Origin: Akkermansiaceae bacterium
GTDB taxonomy: Bacteria > Verrucomicrobiota > Verrucomicrobiia > Verrucomicrobiales > Akkermansiaceae
Direction of reading: 5' to 3'
DNA length: 64,000 nt
Assembly (NCBI GenBank): GCA_019634595.1
Contig: JAHCBC010000001.1
Span: forward strand, 1,116,001-1,180,000
Shown here piece by piece: positions 8,497 to 15,488 of this stretch; the first letter of the stretch is position 1; each line of letters opens with the position of its first letter. A model generated the notes under the pieces. It saw nothing but the letters and a program-made list of their open reading frames with translations. It made no database searches and was not told the DNA's origin. The position numbers and the translations under genes are program-made.

Positions 8497-8571
8497 GGAA
8501 TCCACGGCACGAAAAACCCGCATCCGCTATGGGGGCGGGTGCGGGTGGGTATATCGCGGAGCGTCGCAGGC

Positions 8572-9045
8572 TCAGAGATTTTTCAGGAAGGAGCGCAGCA
8601 TCCACAAGGTTTTCTCATGGGTCTGGATGCGCTTGATGATGAGGTCCTGCGTTTCCAGGTCACCGGCGTCCTCGGCGGCCTTGCGGGCGGAGGTGGCGTT
8701 GGTGACGACGGTTTCGTGACCTTCGATGAGGTGGGCGACGAAGTCCTTCGCGGGCATCGGCTCGGCGGCCAGCTCGGTGATGGAGGACAGCGCGGCGAGC
8801 GTCTTGAGACCACCGGGAGCCAGCACATTCAGGCCGCGGATCCGCTCGGCGATCTCATCGACGGCTTCGAACAGTTCCTCATACTGGGTCTGGAAAGCGG
8901 CGTGCAGGGAGAAGAACGCCGGGCCTTCCACGTTCCAGTGGGCGATGTGGGTCTGGCCGAGAAGGGCGTAGGAGTCCGCCAGAAGGGTGGTGAGGCCTTT
9001 CACAACCGCGTCGTTCTTGGTGGCTGATTTCGTCTGTGTTTTCAT
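8572..9045 (-). CDS. dps: Dps family DNA-binding ferritin-like protein, 157 aa
   Basis: Dodecameric ferritin that oxidises Fe(II) with hydrogen peroxide and shields DNA during starvation or oxidative stress. The signature for the inter-subunit ferroxidase site is present: HIAHWNVEGPAFFSLHAAF, then YEELFEAVDEIAERIRGL. A Lys-rich N-terminal tail (MKTQTKSATKN) could bind DNA. Length is normal for the family. The start at 9045 removes an upstream in-frame extension that lacks homology. A 10-bp inverted repeat sits in the divergent gap to the next gene and may bind a stress regulator. Confidence 0.93.
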   Translation of the reverse strand: MKTQTKSATKNDAVVKGLTTLLADSYALLGQTHIAHWNVEGPAFFSLHAAFQTQYEELFEAVDEIAERIRGLNVLAPGGLKTLAALSSITELAAEPMPAKDFVAHLIEGHETVVTNATSARKAAEDAGDLETQDLIIKRIQTHEKTLWMLRSFLKNL

Positions 9046-9091
9046 GGTGTTGAATTGTCTGGGAAAGGCGGTGGGATCGGGCCGCTCGGTT

Positions 9092-9178
9092 AGTCTCAAT
9101 ATGATCCTGTTTTGATCGCCCGCAAGTGAAAAAATCGTTGGTATTTCAACTAATTTCGCACGTCACCTTATTGAGACT
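9092..9178. promoter_or_regulatory. separated dyad in the dps divergent promoter region
   Basis: AGTCTCAATA at 9092-9101 and its exact complement TATTGAGACT at 9169-9178 flank the AT-rich gap between dps (minus) and the small plus-strand gene. Function as operator half-sites is inference. Confidence 0.35.
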
Positions 9179-9250
9179 GATTCGCGTGAACGTGACAATT
9201 TTCGGCGTTTTCTTGACTCTCCCGGCGGCTGGTTGACCTTGTGGGAAACG

Positions 9251-9439
9251 ATGTCGGAAACGCTCTGCGATTGGTCGAAACACGAGATCCGGGAACGCGC
9301 GGAAGAACTTCTCGAGCTGACCCGGAACCCGGAGTTCTTCTGCCGGAAGTGTGCCCGCGTCGCGAACATCCCCTACGTCCTCTGCAAGCCGATGAAGTTC
9401 GAGAAGCAGCTCCGCAAGAACGCCAAGGACGGGGATTGA
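9251..9439 (+). CDS. small conserved-type hypothetical protein with CxxC, 62 aa
   Basis: Unrecognised small cytosolic protein. It contains FFCRKCARVANIPYVLCKP, a CxxC pair plus a third cysteine that could bind zinc, preceded by a charged helix (SKHEIRERAEELLELTRNP) and followed by a Lys-rich tail. The ATG at 9251 with GTGGGAAACG upstream is preferred over a TTG at 9233. It is divergent from dps and ends at a family D repeat. Confidence 0.65.
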   Translation: MSETLCDWSKHEIRERAEELLELTRNPEFFCRKCARVANIPYVLCKPMKFEKQLRKNAKDGD

Positions 9440-9440
9440 G

Positions 9441-9641
9441 TAAGGAGGGAGGACACTCCTGTCCTCCGACGGCATTGGCAAGCCAGTGAAAATTCACCGC
9501 AACAGCCGTGGCCGCGAAGGTAGCAAAATGGATTCCTCAAGATTCGCGGTCAGCTTTCTTTATCCGGACAACCACACACTGAAAACTTCTCCTGCATTGT
9601 TCGCCAATGCCGCCGGAGGACAAGAGTGTCCTCCCTCCTTA
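9441..9641. repeat. family D element, copy 1 (about 200 bp)
   Basis: Ends are inverted: TAAGGAGGGAGGACACTCCT and its counterpart TGTCCTCCCTCCTTA. The second copy is at 39521-39725. The 100-base centre (GATTCGCGGTCAGCTT in this copy) is also related between the copies, so it is a repeated element rather than just a hairpin. Confidence 0.85.
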
Positions 9642-9648
9642 CTTCTCC

Positions 9649-10827
9649 CTACTTCTTCAACAACACAGCGCCATAAAAGCCATCGAAGCCGAGTTCCGCT
9701 GGTGAAATAGCGCGGTCTTCCAGCAGCTCGAAAGCCCCACCTTCCAGCAGCTTGTCCACCTGCCTGCGGTTCTCCGATGGCAGGACGGAACAGGTGGCAT
9801 ACACAAGGCGGCCACCGGCTTTCAGCATCTTCGGGTATTCCTGGAGCAACTCCGCCTGGATGGAACGGACGCGCTCGACAGCGGCGGGCTTCAACCGCCA
9901 CTTGAGGTCAGGCTGGCGCTTGAGCGTGCCGAGGCCGGAACAAGGCGCGTCGATGAGCAGGCGGTCCGCGATGGGACCGAACTCGTCCGCCGTGGTCTCG
10001 CTGATGAGGCGGGTGGTCACGCACTTCGCACCGGCACGGGTGGCGCGTTTCTCCAGTTCCTTGAGCTTCTTTCCATCCACATCCATGCCGTAGATGCGGC
10101 CCTGGTTCTCCATCAGCGCGGCCAGGTGCAGCGCCTTTCCACCGGCACCGGAGCAGGCGTCGATGACGCGGTCACCGGGCTGCGGAGCCACCATCCCGGC
10201 GATGAGCTGGGAGCCTGCGTCCTGGATCTCGATCCGGCCGTCGTAGCGCAGCGGCTTCGGCAGCGCCTTTCCCGGAGCCAGCACCAGCGCGTCCGGCACA
10301 CCGTCCACGGGTGAGGTTTCCACGCCTTCCTTCGCCAGCCACTCGATGGCTTTCTCACGGGTGGTTTTGAGCGTGTTCACCCGCAGATAGACGGCGGCGC
10401 GCTCGTTGAGCGCGGAAATTTCCGCGTCCCAGGCGTCGCCCAGCTCGGAGAAAGCAAGCTGGTCCAGCCAGTCCGGGATGGACTCCCGCACCGCGCGCGG
10501 CTGGTCCGCCAGCAGATCCTGCCGGGCGGTGATCTCCTCCGCGGCGCGGCCGTTGTATTTCCACCACTCCGGCAGTTCATAGCCCATGCGGACCCACTGC
10601 GCCGCGCACAGGGCGGTGGTTTCCTCACTGTCCACCAGGAAGCCCAGCGACCGCCGCCAGCGCACCACCTCGAACACGGTCTCCGCGATGAAGCCGCGGT
10701 CGCGCTTTCCCCACTTCGGGTTTTCCTCGAATGCCGCCGCCAGCTCGTGATCCAGAACCTTGAACTCCCGGAAGACCGATTTCGCGATGGTCGAAGCGGC
10801 CTCAGCCAGGATGCGGTGCATTTTCAT
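9649..10827 (-). CDS. RsmB/NOP2/Sun-family RNA cytosine-5 methyltransferase, 392 aa
   Basis: SAM-dependent m5C methyltransferase of rRNA, full length. An N-terminal NusB-like helical domain (ASTIAKSVFREFKVLDHELA...WGKRDRGFIAE) precedes the Rossmann domain with DACSGAGGKALHLAALM, IDAPCSGLGTLKRQPDLKW and YATCSVLPSEN. Both catalytic cysteines are present. It is transcribed toward the family D repeat and is divergent from the RlmI-like gene, with a short repeat between them. This copy keeps the whole NusB-like domain; compare the truncated-by-window paralogue at 1-918. Confidence 0.92.
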   Translation of the reverse strand: MKMHRILAEAASTIAKSVFREFKVLDHELAAAFEENPKWGKRDRGFIAETVFEVVRWRRSLGFLVDSEETTALCAAQWVRMGYELPEWWKYNGRAAEEITARQDLLADQPRAVRESIPDWLDQLAFSELGDAWDAEISALNERAAVYLRVNTLKTTREKAIEWLAKEGVETSPVDGVPDALVLAPGKALPKPLRYDGRIEIQDAGSQLIAGMVAPQPGDRVIDACSGAGGKALHLAALMENQGRIYGMDVDGKKLKELEKRATRAGAKCVTTRLISETTADEFGPIADRLLIDAPCSGLGTLKRQPDLKWRLKPAAVERVRSIQAELLQEYPKMLKAGGRLVYATCSVLPSENRRQVDKLLEGGAFELLEDRAISPAELGFDGFYGAVLLKK

Positions 10828-10886
10828 CCGCTTATCCTTGCCAGATCCCCCAACCTGACAACTCCGGCCACGAAAATCTTCACTTC

Positions 10887-10922
10887 AGCGTTCAATGTTG
10901 GACGTTCGATGTTCGATGTTCA
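10887..10922. repeat. short low-complexity repeat (GTTCGATGTTC type)
   Basis: TTCAATGTTGGACGTTCGAT followed by GTTCGATGTTC forms short direct repeats just before the RlmI-like gene. In frame it would add MLDVRCSMF to that protein, a sequence that looks like translated repeat rather than real protein. Confidence 0.6.
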
Positions 10923-10933
10923 TCCTTCCCGGC

Positions 10934-12085
10934 GTGCCGACCGTCCAACTCAAGTATCAGTCCTTCCACCCCTCCATCTGGCCGAAAATGATCGGCGAGG
11001 TTTCCCGCGATGCGGAGCCGGGTTCGTTCGTGGAAGTGCTGGGCAAGGAAGGCACCCGATTCGGCTGGGGCTTCTGGAACCCGAAGTCGCGCATGCCGCT
11101 GCGGGTGGTCAGCCACTCGCTGGAGGATCTGGACGAGACCTTTTTTGAAACCGCCATCCGCCGTGCGGCGTCCCTGCGCCGGGAAATCCACAAGCTCGAC
11201 GCGGAGACGGACAGCTACCGCGCCATCCATGGCGACGCCGACTTCCTCCCCGGCATGGTGGCGGACAAGTTCGCGGATGTGCTGTCCGTGGAGATCACCA
11301 ACCTGGCCGCCTGGCAGCGCCTCGGCGGCTGGCTGCCGCTGCTCCATGAGTCATTCGGCACGAAGCGGGTGGTCGTCCGGGTCGATCCGGATCTGGCCCG
11401 GGTGGAGGGCATCCCGCGCAGCGGCGGCGTGGAGTCCGACAAATTCCGCACGGTGAAGATCCGCGAACACGGCATCCGCTACGAGGTGGACTTCACCGAC
11501 GGGCACAAGACGGGCTTCTTCTGCGACCAGCGGGACAACCGGAAAAAATTCGGCGCGCTGGCGGAGGGCCGGTCCGTGCTGGACCTCTGCTGCTACACCG
11601 GCGGCTTCTCCGTTTCCGCCGCCCTCGCCGGGGCGAAGGACGTCACCGCCGTGGACCTGGACGAAACCGCCGTCGAGATGGCGAAGCGGAACGCGAACCT
11701 GAACTCCGCGAAGGTGAAGTTCACCCACGCCGACGCCTTCACCTGGGTGCGCACCATGATCGAGAACGGCCGCAAGTGGGACCTCGTCATCGCGGACCCG
11801 CCGAAGTTCATCCACGGCCGCGAGGACGAAACGGGCGTCGCGAAGTACGCGGACCTCAACAAGCTGGCGCTCCAGCTCGTCGAAAAGGACGGCCTTTACG
11901 TGACCTGTTCCTGTTCCGGCCAGCTCTCCGTGGACGAACATGAGCGCATCATCACCGGCGGCGCGCACCGCCAGAACAAGCGCCTGCAGATCTTCGACCG
12001 CACGGGTGCGGGCCCGGACCACCCCACCTTGTCCAACTACCCGGAAAGCCGCTACCTCAAGCTGCTCTGGAGCCGCGTGGTGTGA
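10934..12085 (+). CDS. 23S rRNA (cytosine) methyltransferase RlmI-like, about 383 aa
   Basis: Full-length COG1092 methyltransferase: N-terminal PUA-like domain (LKYQSFHPSIWPKMIGEV; GSFVEVLGKEGTRFGWGFWN), then the SAM-dependent domain with HKTGFFCDQRDNRKKFGALA, VLDLCCYTGGFSVSAALAGA, the NADPPKF-type motif IADPPKFIHGRED and YVTCSCSGQLS. Substrate is presumably 23S rRNA, as for E. coli RlmI. The start is uncertain. I prefer GTG at 10934 because ATGs further upstream (10895, 10919) lie inside a short repeat. The stop is seven bases before family A copy 2, which separates it from the RAYT gene. Confidence 0.88.
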   Translation: MPTVQLKYQSFHPSIWPKMIGEVSRDAEPGSFVEVLGKEGTRFGWGFWNPKSRMPLRVVSHSLEDLDETFFETAIRRAASLRREIHKLDAETDSYRAIHGDADFLPGMVADKFADVLSVEITNLAAWQRLGGWLPLLHESFGTKRVVVRVDPDLARVEGIPRSGGVESDKFRTVKIREHGIRYEVDFTDGHKTGFFCDQRDNRKKFGALAEGRSVLDLCCYTGGFSVSAALAGAKDVTAVDLDETAVEMAKRNANLNSAKVKFTHADAFTWVRTMIENGRKWDLVIADPPKFIHGREDETGVAKYADLNKLALQLVEKDGLYVTCSCSGQLSVDEHERIITGGAHRQNKRLQIFDRTGAGPDHPTLSNYPESRYLKLLWSRVV

Positions 12086-12091
12086 AACGGC

Positions 12092-12187
12092 GAAAGGAAG
12101 GCAAGCCTCCGGATTGCCATCAACAAAAGCCACATCACGACTTTCCATTCCTGATGAGGCAATCCGGAGGCTTGCCCTCCTTTCCTT
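12092..12187. repeat. family A palindromic repeat, copy 2 (5' of RAYT)
   Basis: Arms GAAAGGAAGGCAAGCCTCCG and GGAGGCTTGCCCTCCTTTCC around a centre with CATCACGACTTTCCATTCC, which is nearly the same centre as in copy 6 (14437). It ends 22 bases before the transposase ATG. Confidence 0.92.
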
Positions 12188-12209
12188 CATCCCCTCCTAT
12201 CTTTCCCCA

Positions 12210-12863
12210 ATGCCCTCCTTCCAGTGGTCGGATCTGCGTTTTCTCAATGGCGAGGCCCCCATCGACAAGACGCGCCGCCATCTCCCGCACTGGCAGCAGA
12301 ACGGAAAGAGCTACTTCGTCACCTTCCGGTTGGCGGATTCCCTCCCCGTTTCGCTCCTCCGGCAATGGAGGCTGGATCGTGACCAATGGCTCGCGGAGCA
12401 CCCGCAACCCTGGTCCCCGGAAACGGAGGTGGAATACCACCGCACCTTCTCCGGTGCCATCGACCGCTGGCTGGACCAGGGCATGGGCTCCTGCCTGCTG
12501 CAGGACCCGGAGCACTCTGCCCGCGTCGCCGACGCCTTCCACCATTTCGACCGCGTGCGCTACACCCTCCACAGCTTCGTCGTGATGCCGAACCACGTCC
12601 ACGTCCTGCTATCCCTGGAGGAAAGCGGCGCACTTTCCGAGATCATCGCGACGTGGAAGCGCTTCTCCGCGACCGCCATCAACAAGGCCACCGGGCGGTC
12701 CGGGGCCTTCTGGATGGACGACTACTTCGACCGCATCATCCGGAACTGGGATCACTTCATCGCCGTCGCGCGGTATATCCGCAACAATCCCCGCAAGGCG
12801 AAGCTCCCGCCCGCCGCCAGCGTCCTCCACAGCGCCCCCTGGACCGACCGCCTGCTCTCCTGA
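12210..12863 (+). CDS. REP-associated tyrosine transposase (RAYT, Y1/IS200-like), 217 aa
   Basis: Single-strand DNA nuclease of the HUH/Y1 superfamily that is known to act on REP palindromes. Visible signatures: HWQQNGKSYFVTFRLADSLP near the start, the metal-binding HUH motif in VVMPNHVHVLLSLE (His129 and His131), and the catalytic Tyr189 in VARYIRNNPRKA. The ATG at 12210 gives the expected N-terminus; upstream in-frame codons lie in repeat DNA. It is framed by family A repeats, 22 bases before the start and immediately after the stop, exactly the context of a RAYT with its cognate REPs. No IS ends or second transposase are seen, so it is probably a single-copy, vertically kept RAYT. Confidence 0.93.
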   Translation: MPSFQWSDLRFLNGEAPIDKTRRHLPHWQQNGKSYFVTFRLADSLPVSLLRQWRLDRDQWLAEHPQPWSPETEVEYHRTFSGAIDRWLDQGMGSCLLQDPEHSARVADAFHHFDRVRYTLHSFVVMPNHVHVLLSLEESGALSEIIATWKRFSATAINKATGRSGAFWMDDYFDRIIRNWDHFIAVARYIRNNPRKAKLPPAASVLHSAPWTDRLLS

Positions 12864-12865
12864 AA

Positions 12866-12963
12866 GGAAAGGAAGGCAAGCCTCCGGATTGCCTGAAAAA
12901 GGATCAATCCCGAGGCATTTTCCATCTGATGTTGGCAATCCGGAGGCTTGCCTTCCTTTCTTT
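12866..12963. repeat. family A palindromic repeat, copy 3 (3' of RAYT)
   Basis: Begins at the RAYT stop codon and carries both arms around a centre with GGATCAATCCCGAGGCATTT. The same centre appears in reverse orientation in copies 4 and 5. Confidence 0.92.
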
Positions 12964-13066
12964 CCCCTCAACCCCGCATAATTAGCCTTGAATAATGCAC
13001 GATGACTTCCTAATGCACATGGAGCGTGAAGTGCCGGAGCCCGGCGCTTGGAACCCTGTGGCATCC

Positions 13067-13759
13067 ATGAAAAAGTATATTGCTGAAGCGATCGGGACAT
13101 TCTGGCTGGTATTCGGAGGCGCGGGGAGCGCGGTGCTGGCAGCCGGATGGCCGGAGCTGGGCATCGGATTCCTGGGAGTGGCGCTGGCATTCGGCCTCAC
13201 GGTGCTGACCATGGCCTATGCCATCGGCCACATCTCCGGCTGCCACCTGAACCCCGCCGTATCCGTGGGTCTGTTCGTCGGTGGCCGGTTTCCGGCAAAG
13301 GATCTGGTGCCCTACATCATCTCGCAGGTCATCGGTGGTATCGCAGGTGCGGGGTTGCTCTATCTCATCGCCAGCGGAAAGGCGGGCTTCGTGGCCGGCG
13401 GGTTCGCCTCGAACGGTTATGCGGATCTTTCCCCGGGCAAATACTCGCTGGTCGCCTGCTTCGCCGCGGAGGTCGCGCTGACGGCGGTGTTCCTGATCAT
13501 CATCCTGGGCTCCACGGACAAGAAAGCGCCCGCCGGACTGGCTCCCGTCGCCATCGGCCTCGGGCTGACGCTCATCCACCTCATTTCCATCCCGGTCACC
13601 AACTGCTCGGTGAATCCCGCCCGCAGCCTGGGCACCGCGGCCTTCGCCGGGGGCGCTTACCTTTCCCAAGTGTGGCTGTTCTGGGTGGCTCCCATCATCG
13701 GTGCCGTCATCGGTGCGATCCTCTACAAGGTCATCGCCCCGTCCGAGAACGGAAGGTGA
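13067..13759 (+). CDS. aqpZ: aquaporin Z-like water channel, 230 aa
   Basis: Six-helix inner-membrane channel for water. Both NPA loops are present: [13 protein letters not shown] (Asn62) and [10 protein letters not shown] (Asn183). The selectivity filter residues fit AqpZ rather than a glycerol facilitator: Phe42, His171, Thr179 and Arg186. The start at 13067 gives the usual [19 protein letters not shown]-terminus; an ATG at 12995 would add 24 unsupported residues. The gene is bracketed by family A copies 3 and 4. The last ~110 bases plus the following repeat are duplicated in tandem downstream, and a similar tail fragment lies at 7192-7277. Confidence 0.95.
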   Translation: MKKYIAEAIGTFWLVFGGAGSAVLAAGWPELGIGFLGVALAFGLTVLTMAYAIGHISGCHLNPAVSVGLFVGGRFPAKDLVPYIISQVIGGIAGAGLLYLIASGKAGFVAGGFASNGYADLSPGKYSLVACFAAEVALTAVFLIIILGSTDKKAPAGLAPVAIGLGLTLIHLISIPVTNCSVNPARSLGTAAFAGGAYLSQVWLFWVAPIIGAVIGAILYKVIAPSENGR

Positions 13760-13764
13760 TCGGA

Positions 13765-13864
13765 GACAGGAAGGCAAGCCTCCGGATTGCCAACATCCGA
13801 TGAAAAATACCCCGGGGTTGATCCTTTTTTAAGGCAATCCGGAGGCTTGCCCTCCTTTCCTCCT
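13765..13864. repeat. family A palindromic repeat, copy 4
   Basis: Arms AGGAAGGCAAGCCTCCGGAT and GGAGGCTTGCCCTCCTTTCC. The centre contains CCCCGGGGTTGATCC. It lies between the aquaporin stop and the aquaporin tail fragment. Confidence 0.92.
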
Positions 13865-13978
13865 TCTCCGGGGGGACTATCTTTCCCAAGTCTGGCTGTT
13901 CCGGGTGCCCCCATCATCGGTGCCGTCATCGGCGCCATCCTCTACAAGGTCATCCGCCCGGCCGACGCCGGGAGGTGA
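13865..13978 (+). pseudogene. tandem duplicate of the aquaporin 3' end
   Basis: TATCTTTCCCAAGTCTGGCT, GTGCCGTCATCGGCGCCATC and CTCTACAAGGTCATC follow the end of aqpZ closely, up to a stop TGA at 13976-13978. It has small changes and a frameshift near its left end, and no start. Together with copy 5 it forms a ~214-base unit that repeats the preceding 13650-13864. Confidence 0.88.
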
Positions 13979-13983
13979 TCAGA

Positions 13984-14078
13984 GAAAGGAAGGCAAGCCT
14001 CCGGATTGCCAACATCCGATGGAAAATGCCCCGGGGTTGATCCTTTTTTGAGGCAATCCGGAGGCTTGCCCTCCTTTC
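13984..14078. repeat. family A palindromic repeat, copy 5
   Basis: Nearly identical to copy 4, including the CCCCGGGGTTGATCC centre, as expected for a tandem duplication that included the aquaporin tail. Confidence 0.92.
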
Positions 14079-14233
14079 GGCATCGTGCAACCCGGACTCC
14101 GCAGGGTGATGCAATACGCGCCACGAGGAGAAGTCCCCATTCACCCCTGATGGCGCGGAAACCCTTCCGCCATCAGCATCCGGTGCTCTCCGGCCGGTCA
14201 TGGCATCCGCCCTGCGATGATCCGCCGAAAATC

Positions 14234-14425
14234 ATGAACTTCCTCTCCTCCAGCAACGAACAAATCATCCGCCAGAAGATGGACACCCGCACCATCGCCG
14301 AACAGGAACGCGAGATCCTCTACCTCCGCCGGAGACTGGAGAAACTCAGCGCCGCCCGTGCGGAGGCGGCGGTCCAGCCCGCTCCCGTGATCCTCTCCGG
14401 CACTCAGGCGTCGCTTGCGGCGTGA
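14234..14425 (+). CDS. small coiled-coil hypothetical protein, 63 aa
   Basis: Unrecognised. The middle (KMDTRTIAEQEREILYLRRR, then LEKLSAARAEAAV) is a predicted coiled coil with a leucine/isoleucine heptad spacing. The N-terminus is short and polar, the C-terminus small and neutral. An ATG at 14234 is the first plausible start; upstream codons lie in repeat DNA. It is isolated between family A copies 5 and 6, so its status as a real gene is uncertain. Confidence 0.45.
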   Translation: MNFLSSSNEQIIRQKMDTRTIAEQEREILYLRRRLEKLSAARAEAAVQPAPVILSGTQASLAA

Positions 14426-14436
14426 GGGTGGGAGGG

Positions 14437-14531
14437 AGACAGGAAGGCAAGCCTCCGGATTGCCAACAACAAAAGCCGCATCACGACTCTCCATTCCTGA
14501 TGAGGCAATCCGGAGGCTTGCCCTCCTTTCC
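14437..14531. repeat. family A palindromic repeat, copy 6
   Basis: Arms as in the other copies; centre AAAGCCGCATCACGACTCTC matches copy 2. It lies directly before the stop codon of ppk2 and could also act as that gene's 3' hairpin. Confidence 0.92.
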
Positions 14532-14532
14532 G

Positions 14533-15360
14533 TCATTCCCCCACCACGACGGTCTTCGGGTCCCAGGTGATCTTCGGATACTCCATGTTCAGGCCCTTCA
14601 GCGTGTTCACCATGATCTGTGCAACAACGAGGTCGCGGTACCATTTCCGGTCCGCCGGGATGACATACCATGGCGCGAGGTCGGTGGAGGTTTTTGAAAT
14701 GACCTCCTCATAGGCTTTCATGAAGTCGCTCCACAGGGCGCGGTCGGAAAGATCGTCGGGATTGAATTTCCAGTGCTTCGCCGGGTTCGCCAGCCGGGAC
14801 TCCAGCCGCTTCTTCTGCTCGTCCTTCGAGATGTGGAGGAACAGCTTCACGATGGTGGTGCCTTCCTCCGCCAGCATGCGCTCGAACTCTAGCACATGGC
14901 GCTGGCGGCGCTTCCAGACTTCATCCGGGAAAAGCTTCTTCACCCGCACGGCGATGATGTCCTCATAGTGGCTGCGGTTGAAGATGACCATCCCGCCGTT
15001 CCGCGGAACGTGCTGGTGGATGCGCCACAGGAAATCATGCGCCAGTTCCTCCTCCGCGGGCTTCTTGAACGCCTGTACCCGGATGCCCTGCGGGTCGATG
15101 CCGGCGAACACGTTCTTCACGCAGCCGTCCTTGCCGCCGGTGTCCATGGCCTGCACCACCACCAGCACACGCTGCTTGCTCTGGGCGTAGAGGACTTTCT
15201 GCAGTTCCCGCAGCTCCACCTTCAGCCTCTCCGCGATGGGCAGGAAGCTGTCTTTCGTGACGGACTCGAAGACCGTCTTCTCCGAGGTGTCGATCCTGGC
15301 GAGGTCCAGGGTGCTCCCCGGCTTCACATAGTATCGTTCAAGTGGACCCTTCACCGGCAT
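14533..15360 (-). CDS. ppk2: polyphosphate:nucleotide phosphotransferase, PPK2 family, 275 aa
   Basis: Uses polyphosphate to phosphorylate nucleoside mono- or diphosphates in the cytosol. The Walker A-like loop is in VVVQAMDTGGKDGCVKNVF and the second motif, FNRSHYEDIIAVRV, is the PPK2 lid/Walker B region. The N-terminus starts MPVKGPLERYYVKPGSTLDL at 15360; upstream in-frame codons add no homology. The gene is divergent from the Ppx/GppA gene with only ~128 bases between, which probably holds both promoters. PPK2 class (AMP or ADP as acceptor) cannot be fixed from the sequence alone. Confidence 0.92.
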   Translation of the reverse strand: MPVKGPLERYYVKPGSTLDLARIDTSEKTVFESVTKDSFLPIAERLKVELRELQKVLYAQSKQRVLVVVQAMDTGGKDGCVKNVFAGIDPQGIRVQAFKKPAEEELAHDFLWRIHQHVPRNGGMVIFNRSHYEDIIAVRVKKLFPDEVWKRRQRHVLEFERMLAEEGTTIVKLFLHISKDEQKKRLESRLANPAKHWKFNPDDLSDRALWSDFMKAYEEVISKTSTDLAPWYVIPADRKWYRDLVVAQIMVNTLKGLNMEYPKITWDPKTVVVGE

Positions 15361-15488
15361 GCCGCTGTTATCCTCCTGACAGCGACCCGTGACAAGCCGG
15401 AAGGGCCGCGAAATCCCATCCCCTTCCGTGAAACGTGCGTCACACATTGGGAGTTGTAAATGCGTGGTTCACGGGCAGTCTTAGGCCA

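Noticed and set aside
6052-8523. Very long open frame on the minus strand opposite the PSD1 and methyltransferase genes
   Set aside because: It runs antisense to two well-supported genes and through repeats; its translation is Gly/Arg/His/Val-rich and low-complexity with no recognisable domain, as expected for a shadow frame in GC-rich DNA.
12210-12863. Complete IS200/IS605 insertion sequence
   Set aside because: Only one Y1 protein of the RAYT subtype is present, with multi-copy REP-like palindromes instead of IS ends and no TnpB.
12092-14531. Regularly recurring repeat that might be a CRISPR array
   Set aside because: Copies are palindromic, irregularly spaced (hundreds to thousands of bases), separated by genes, and centres are related rather than unique spacers; no cas genes are present.
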